From: Polytrichum commune | Lineage: Eukaryota > Streptophyta > Polytrichopsida > Polytrichales > Polytrichaceae | Direction of reading: 5' to 3' | Assembly (NCBI GenBank): GCA_950295325.1 | Contig: OX485803.1 | Coordinates: 37,773,554 to 37,837,553, forward strand | DNA: 64,000 bases | Part shown: one piece after another, positions 58,765 to 64,000 of the stretch | Layout: every line of letters begins with the position of its first letter | How positions within the stretch are numbered: the stretch's first letter is position 1 | Notes under the pieces: model-generated | The model's database searches: none | Told to the model about the DNA's origin: nothing | The model's input: the letters and a program-made list of their open reading frames with translations, nothing else | Translations under genes and position numbers: made by a program

Positions 58765-60328
58765 TCCTACGGAAGTTATCATAGAATTATGAGAAATTAA
58801 ACATAAGATCACATAGTTGAAACAAACATGTAGCACAACATTCATAACCAAGAATGCCAATAAAAAATTAACCAAAAATGAGACACATGATATGGATGAA
58901 CGATTCTTTATGCAAAAAGTGTAGTTGTCCTTTATTTACTATGGAAATAGAATCTTGAGCTTCAAAATCAATTTGATAGGTAGTAGGCACAACCACAAAG
59001 CCCTTATAATCATTACCATCATGTATAGCCACCTTTTGCTTTATAAACGTCAGTTGCTCTTTCAAGCATAGACATGATCAACTTCCTCACAATATCAACC
59101 TCAATGCCATACCAACTTTCATGTAGTTTCTCCCACAAATACTTTTTTTATTAGTGGGTTTCTTCCCAGACATTCTCATATGACGATCTACTTCATTCCA
59201 AAGGTGGCCATGCGATTGAGCCGGATGCCAAATGAGTTGAATTTTTTGTGCTAGCAACCAATCTGGAACATACTTAGAAGTGTATTTGTGGTCATTATGA
59301 TGTTGGAAAATGACATTCTCCTCTCCTAAATCATGCATGTGTATAGTGTTCATAAGCTCCATCTCCACAACTTCACGATAAACATATTTATCCATCTTCC
59401 CTTCTATAAGGCGAAGGTTGCCAACTCCCTCCCAACTCATGCATCCCCAAACCATAATACCCCCCCCCCCAATTTGACAGTAGGTTGCACATGTTGGTCC
59501 AAGAGATGCTCTCCACTCGTCCTCTAGCAATATTGCCGCCCATCTGAGCCAAACAAAATGAATTTTGACTCATCCGAAATAACCACATAACTCCAATCCA
59601 ACCAAGTCGCATGCATGCACTTCTTTGCCCATAATATCGACACACCTTGTGCTTTTTGGTTAATAATGGCTTCATAGTCTTCACACGTGCTTTCAATCCT
59701 TGCCTCTAAAGCCTCCTTCTAACCATATCATCACTCAAATCCAATCCTTGAGATCACATTTCTCTACCCACTGCTCCAGTTGTACCATTAGATGGATCAA
59801 ATAATAGCCTTACAACCTCACAATCAACACGTTCATCAAGAATTCAAGGTCTTCCATTTGAATGTGCATCTCTCAAATCACCTCTCATAGTCAACCTTCG
59901 CACTATATCATGGTAGGTGCTTCGAGAAATTCCTAACACTACAGTATTGGAATTTCAGAGTACGAATCCCCTTTCTCATGCATATGAAGAACCAACTTTC
60001 GCTCATGAAGAGTTCTTATGGGAGCCCTAGCTAATGAGCTATAATCTCTCTCAAACTCTTTGAATTTCTAAATGTAGGAAGTCTCAATATGTAGAGGTTC
60101 TTTGTTGAGATTTTTTGGATGCACAAGTTCTGTGCACATTGCACCAGACACCCTTGAATGAAGTTTTTTGATTGCTTCACTTGTAGATGGCTCAATGTCA
60201 ACACCCTTGCACTCTCTTGACTTCCATCTGTCTCTAATATCATAATTAGCTCCTCTACACCAAACTCAACAATTGTTAGTGCTAATTCTCGATTGCCAAT
60301 ACTGTCCAAAGACTTTTGCTAACCACTC
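58708..60328. mobile_element. Tc1-like DNA transposon 2, inserted in the LINE
   Basis: A 1621-bp element: left end CAGTGGTTAGCAAAAGTCTT, right end, reverse-complemented, GAGTGGTTAGCAAAAGTCTT (24-bp TIRs, two mismatches). TA at 58706-58707 and 60329-60330. The TIR sequence differs from that of element 1, so this is a separate family. Confidence 0.92.
59087..60035 (-). pseudogene. Tc1-like transposase of element 2, dead
   Basis: Pieces in order: RTLHERKLVLHMHEKGDSYS and VVLGISRSTYHDIVRRL (helix-turn-helix region, about 60035-59880); VVISDESKF around the first catalytic Asp; GGGGIMVWGCMSWEGVGNLR; then FQHHNDHKYTSKYV, where the second catalytic Asp is His; and PAQSHGHLWNEVDRHM, where the PDLNPIE block holding the catalytic Glu is deleted. 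Stops and frameshifts are frequent. The VWGCMSWEGVG block resembles fungal-type Tc1 transposases by eye. Confidence 0.88.
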
Positions 60329-60329
60329 T

Positions 60330-62385
60330 AGTTCCATGAAGCCTCAAGTCTTCCTTTCAATCAGACCATCAAGCTAAGATTAACCTCTATATCAAGGAGG
60401 CTATCGCACTCCACCTTTTCTAGAGATTAGTTTGTTTGCAACCATCTTGATGTACTTCCATACCCATTACCATTTCCGGCTTTCCAGACTTCAAAAGCAA
60501 TTTCATTTTCATTCATATTTTCAAATATTGTATGTTATACGCCATATTATTGAGTGTCTAACCCTTAAATGCTCATGCAACCCAAAATGGGCCACCACAT
60601 AATAATCTGATGGGGTTTGTGACCCACTAGGTATCTACTCATGTAGGGTGCTACCCAATACCATGTGGCCCAAAATAACATAGAAAAACCTCACATATGA
60701 TCCCCAAATTAGGTGGATCCCCCCCCCCCCTTAGAACAAGGTGATGGTTGTCGAGAACTTGATTGAATGGATTTGGGAAAAAAATACTGCACTTGTTGCT
60801 TGCTTCATGAAAAGGGGAAATCTGCCAAAATGACCTCATGTGGCCACCCAACTTTGAGGGTGACAGACTTCATCTAAATTTTCTCACAAAACCCCAATTT
60901 TTTGGGAGTAGCTCATTTGTCATCCACATAACATATCATGACAAAGTTGCCAACGTTCTCAAATTTGTGGCTTGATAGAAATGGTCATGAAACAAAGAAT
61001 TAGAGTTTTCTCTAGCTACCCCCTGAATGAAGGCCATGTTCACATGTCTTTCTAACCTAGAAAATGTGGTCTGATTGACTTCAAATTTTTATGCCAAGAA
61101 TATATGGTAGTCTAGTTCACATCCGTACAATTGGAATTCATGCAAAGAGAACCTTTTGTGCTACATGACTGAAATTTGAAGCACCGGTATTGGAAATGCC
61201 CAAAAATGGAATGTGAAGGCTTGAGCATTTAGGGGCTAAAGTGAATGTGTGGCAGCAAGGAGGTGTTGTGTTATGAGAGGGACTTGAGCCTGGACAGTTG
61301 AGACACCATCTTATTGTGGGTAGAGCAAGGAAATTGTTGTTAGCGTTGCGTAAATTGTGATGGGGATTGCGTTTGTGGTAATCCGGTAAGCAGATTGTGT
61401 CTCATGCTTGTCATTGCCAAGGGCAAACTTCGATTTATTGGGAGATAACACTAGTAGGATTGTGGGGCTGTTTTAACAACCCTTTGAGCCAAATATGAGC
61501 CATCATGGACGTTCTCACTAGGCTCAAAGGTGGCAAACACCATGATAGGTGTTCGATTACATCTTCACCCACTTTGCTCTCTTACACAATGCACTCTCAC
61601 ATCCCTCAAATAAATCTCCACCCCTTTACTCTTATCCCCTCTCTATGATGTATCTATTTGGTATGACTCCACATGTGAGGCCAAACCCCCCACCCTTAAG
61701 CGTCCGTAGTCCGAGTAGTGGGTTTGGGCTCACATTCCTCCGCGGTATTGGATTTGGACTTGGATGAGTCCATAGTGCAAGGTTCACCCTTCAAGTGGTC
61801 TTGGATTTAACTGGAATTTCACTTTTAACAACTCAATGTACAATTTCAATACGTATGTGGAGAATGCACAAGTTAACTATGTTATTTTAACCTCCTTATG
61901 CTCGGGTGCTATTTTGTCTTTGTTTGCTTCTAACGTCCATCCGGCCGCTTTAGCTACACAAGCCCTTAAGGATATCCCTCTCCTAAATGGAGTCCGTGCC
62001 GTTGACTCTATACTACCACTTGAACTATCACTTGTGTATTCCGTATCGCTACTATAAGAGGTCTCACTTGGTGTCTCCATACCGTATATAAGCCTTTAAG
62101 TATTAAGAAATACTTATGTGACTTATGTCAATCTCTCCCTCGCACCTTTGGTCTTTGCTTCCTTTGTCTTGTCATCGCGAGAGTGCTCCACATTCTCCAT
62201 TAATTTGTGCACGTGGTTTATTTTTAAAGAGAGGATGCAAGTGTTAAAAAAAACACTATTCTCTATAGTCAATCTCAAATACATTTACTTGTGAAAGCCA
62301 CCATAACACTAACTAGCATAATGTAACTAACTACTTGTCTATGAGCTAATTAGGTAGGCTATCTACTAAGCTCCTTCATGAACCC
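60330..62385. other. Gene-poor stretch
   Basis: Sequence right of 60330 may be the continuing LINE 3' end but is not recognisable. A C12 run lies at 60719-60730. The minus-strand frame 62080-61877 (METPSETSYSSDTEYTSDSS..) is Ser/Thr-rich and could be the start of a retroelement or unknown protein. No gene supported with confidence. Confidence 0.35.
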
Positions 62386-62389
62386 ATCT

Positions 62390-62640
62390 CTTTACTTTCT
62401 AATTACATAAACCTAGCTCCTTCATAAACCCAGCTTCTTAGCTTCTAACTAAACAAACCCAGCTCCTTCATAAACCCAGCTCCTTCATGAACCCAGCTCC
62501 TTAGCTTCTAACTAAACAAACCCAGGTCCTTCATAAACCCAGCTCTTTACTTTCTAACTAAACAAACCCAGCTCCTTCATAAACCCAGCTCTTTACTTTC
62601 TAACTAAACAAACCCAGCTCCTTCATGAACCCACAACTTT
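62390..62640. repeat. Minisatellite, about 47-bp unit
   Basis: Units made of CCCAGCTCCTTCATAAACC and AGCTCTTTACTTTCTAACTA followed by AACAA are repeated about five times with small changes. Non-coding. Confidence 0.9.
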
Positions 62641-62644
62641 GTAG

Positions 62645-64000
62645 TTGTAATCCCCAACTACCTCACTAATTATTCAAGCCCTTAACTAATCTTCCTACCT
62701 AATTTCCCTAATTCTACTAACAACCCCTTTCTAATCACACAATTCTTCTCTAATCCTAAAATCCTAAAATCCTAGAGAGGAGAGGGGGAGAGAGAATTTC
62801 CTAACTTCATTAAGACTAACTAATCCACACAAGTATATTTTTGCACTCATCACAACATCAAGTGCTCAACTCTTAAACATGGAACTTGCAACCACGTGTA
62901 TTCAAAACATGAACTTTAAGTACCACAAATTGGAATCATGAATTAACTTTAAAATCCTTCACGTCAACACTGATTCTACCAAGAGGTCAAGCCCTCTTCA
63001 AGGCTAACAAACCTTGGCTCTCAAACTAAAAACTAAGCACACACATGTGCTCCAATATGGCTTCCCACACCCACACTTATAACTCGTGGGGTGCCTTGGA
63101 GCACAAAGGAAAGAGAGGATGAATGAGGGAAGAATGAGGGATCATATAGTAAGCTTGAGGGGGTGAGCACCCTCAAGGCTCACGATAAGCCCTTGAGATT
63201 TCCTCCTACTTAGTAGGCGCCAATCCTATCTTCTAAGCCTTCCTCCCTCAAATGATCAACAAGGATCCTAATTCGAACATTTAACTAGCCTTGGCTTTCT
63301 ACCTACCACACTTTACCAAACTTGGGATGCTTCAACCCAAACTTAGCCTCCTTCGCTTTCCGCCGCCATAACTTTCTCCCCTTACTTTCCCAAATCGTCG
63401 CTCACCACTTAATTCAAACCACGATGCTTAACTCGTGATTTGATTGGTGCTTTGAGAATTTGCTTATCCTCCACCTTGCATTCTTCCTTGGGCCTTCCCC
63501 ATTAAGTGGCCATGATGAGGTGGTCCACTTGTGCGCTCCATGTGATCCTCCATTCATCCCAATTCGAATGCACTTGCCTCTTGAGTCACTTTGGTTGTCT
63601 CCATCCATTTGTACTAGCCTACTCACTAACTACTCAATCCAAGTTCTCCTTACCTATCCTCATTCACTCAAATCCTTCCGAAGGTAAAAACACAATAACA
63701 ACTCACATCCTAGCCTCTTACAACATGGTACTTCTAAGACTAACATTTCACTCTTTTTATATTTTTGTGAAGTAACATGCTACTTCAAAATGCATCAACT
63801 AACGTTTCAAGGGTCTAAGACTAAATGTGGGCACCCTTTTGGGCTCACATAATTGGCGACCATCGGGGGATGAATCCAAACATCTCTTGCTCCAAGGGTA
63901 AGTTGCCTAGTCAAGCTCGGTACTCCTTACATCTACTTCCCGATGTACGGGTAGGAAAGAGCTCACCATTCAACGTTTCCAATTGAATTGAATTATTAGG
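62645..64000. other. CT-rich, gene-poor stretch; possible LTR end near 63850
   Basis: No gene supported. Close to the right edge, GGGCTCACATAATTGGCGAC resembles an LTR 3' end (..CA) followed by a TTGGCGAC-type primer-binding site. No partner LTR was identified, so this is only a lead. Confidence 0.3.

Noticed and set aside
1-64000. tRNA, rRNA or snRNA genes
   Set aside because: None seen on reading; no cloverleaf with intact A and B boxes was noticed. A tRNAscan run would be decisive.

Overview
The window is nuclear DNA of a green plant. Three things show this: interstitial TTTAGGG (plant telomere-type) tracts, intron-rich genes with GT..AG junctions, and coding sequences that look like plant alpha-SNAP and plant EXO70. 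It is AT-rich and crowded with transposon remains. Two degraded Tc1-like (DD34E-type) transposons and a transposon protein of the GHTHDDID (DUF7869-like) kind would be unusual in a seed plant. They point loosely to a non-seed streptophyte (charophyte alga, bryophyte, lycophyte or fern). I cannot name the species.

Layout. 1-2.5 kb: a minus-strand gene of unknown function, running off the left edge, with self-complementary palindromes in its intron. 2.6-3.75 kb: more palindromes and a 17-bp minisatellite. 4-13 kb: gene-poor, with a MITE at 9.1 kb, a pogo/Lemi-like MITE at 11.2 kb and a foldback element at 12.05-12.89 kb built from the same palindrome as at 0.85 kb. 13.6-16.8 kb: a three-exon DUF7869-like transposon gene broken by three in-frame TAG codons. 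18.8-19.3 kb: a small charged hypothetical protein. 20.0-20.7 kb: a 365-bp tandem duplication. 21.8-23.9 kb: a minus-strand EXO70 N-terminal fragment with a 968-bp TIR transposon inside an exon. 27.2-28.7 kb: a 1.6-kb TTA-flanked non-autonomous element carrying an ORF that may be captured host sequence. 31.5 kb: a Tourist-like MITE. 34.6-42.0 kb: a complete eight-exon P-type cation ATPase on the minus strand. 44-45.1 kb: a chromodomain Ty3/gypsy remnant. 46.5-48.0 kb: a long inverted repeat next to the promoter of a complete nine-exon alpha-SNAP gene (48.2-52.9 kb, plus strand). 53.3-54.7 kb: Tc1-like element 1. 56.1-58.7 kb: a LINE remnant, with Tc1-like element 2 inserted in it (58.7-60.3 kb). 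60.3-64 kb: low-information DNA with a 47-bp minisatellite.

Only two genes look complete and functional: the alpha-SNAP (SNARE recycling in membrane fusion) and the P-type ATPase (cation pump of the group with a PEELP motif). They lie about 6 kb apart, diverge from a shared intergenic region (42.0-48.2 kb), and show no functional link. The strongest unexplained signals are the dispersed CGGCCG-centred palindrome, whose dyad is kept by paired changes and extended by unrelated flanking sequence, and the cleanly reversible transposon insertion in the EXO70 exon.
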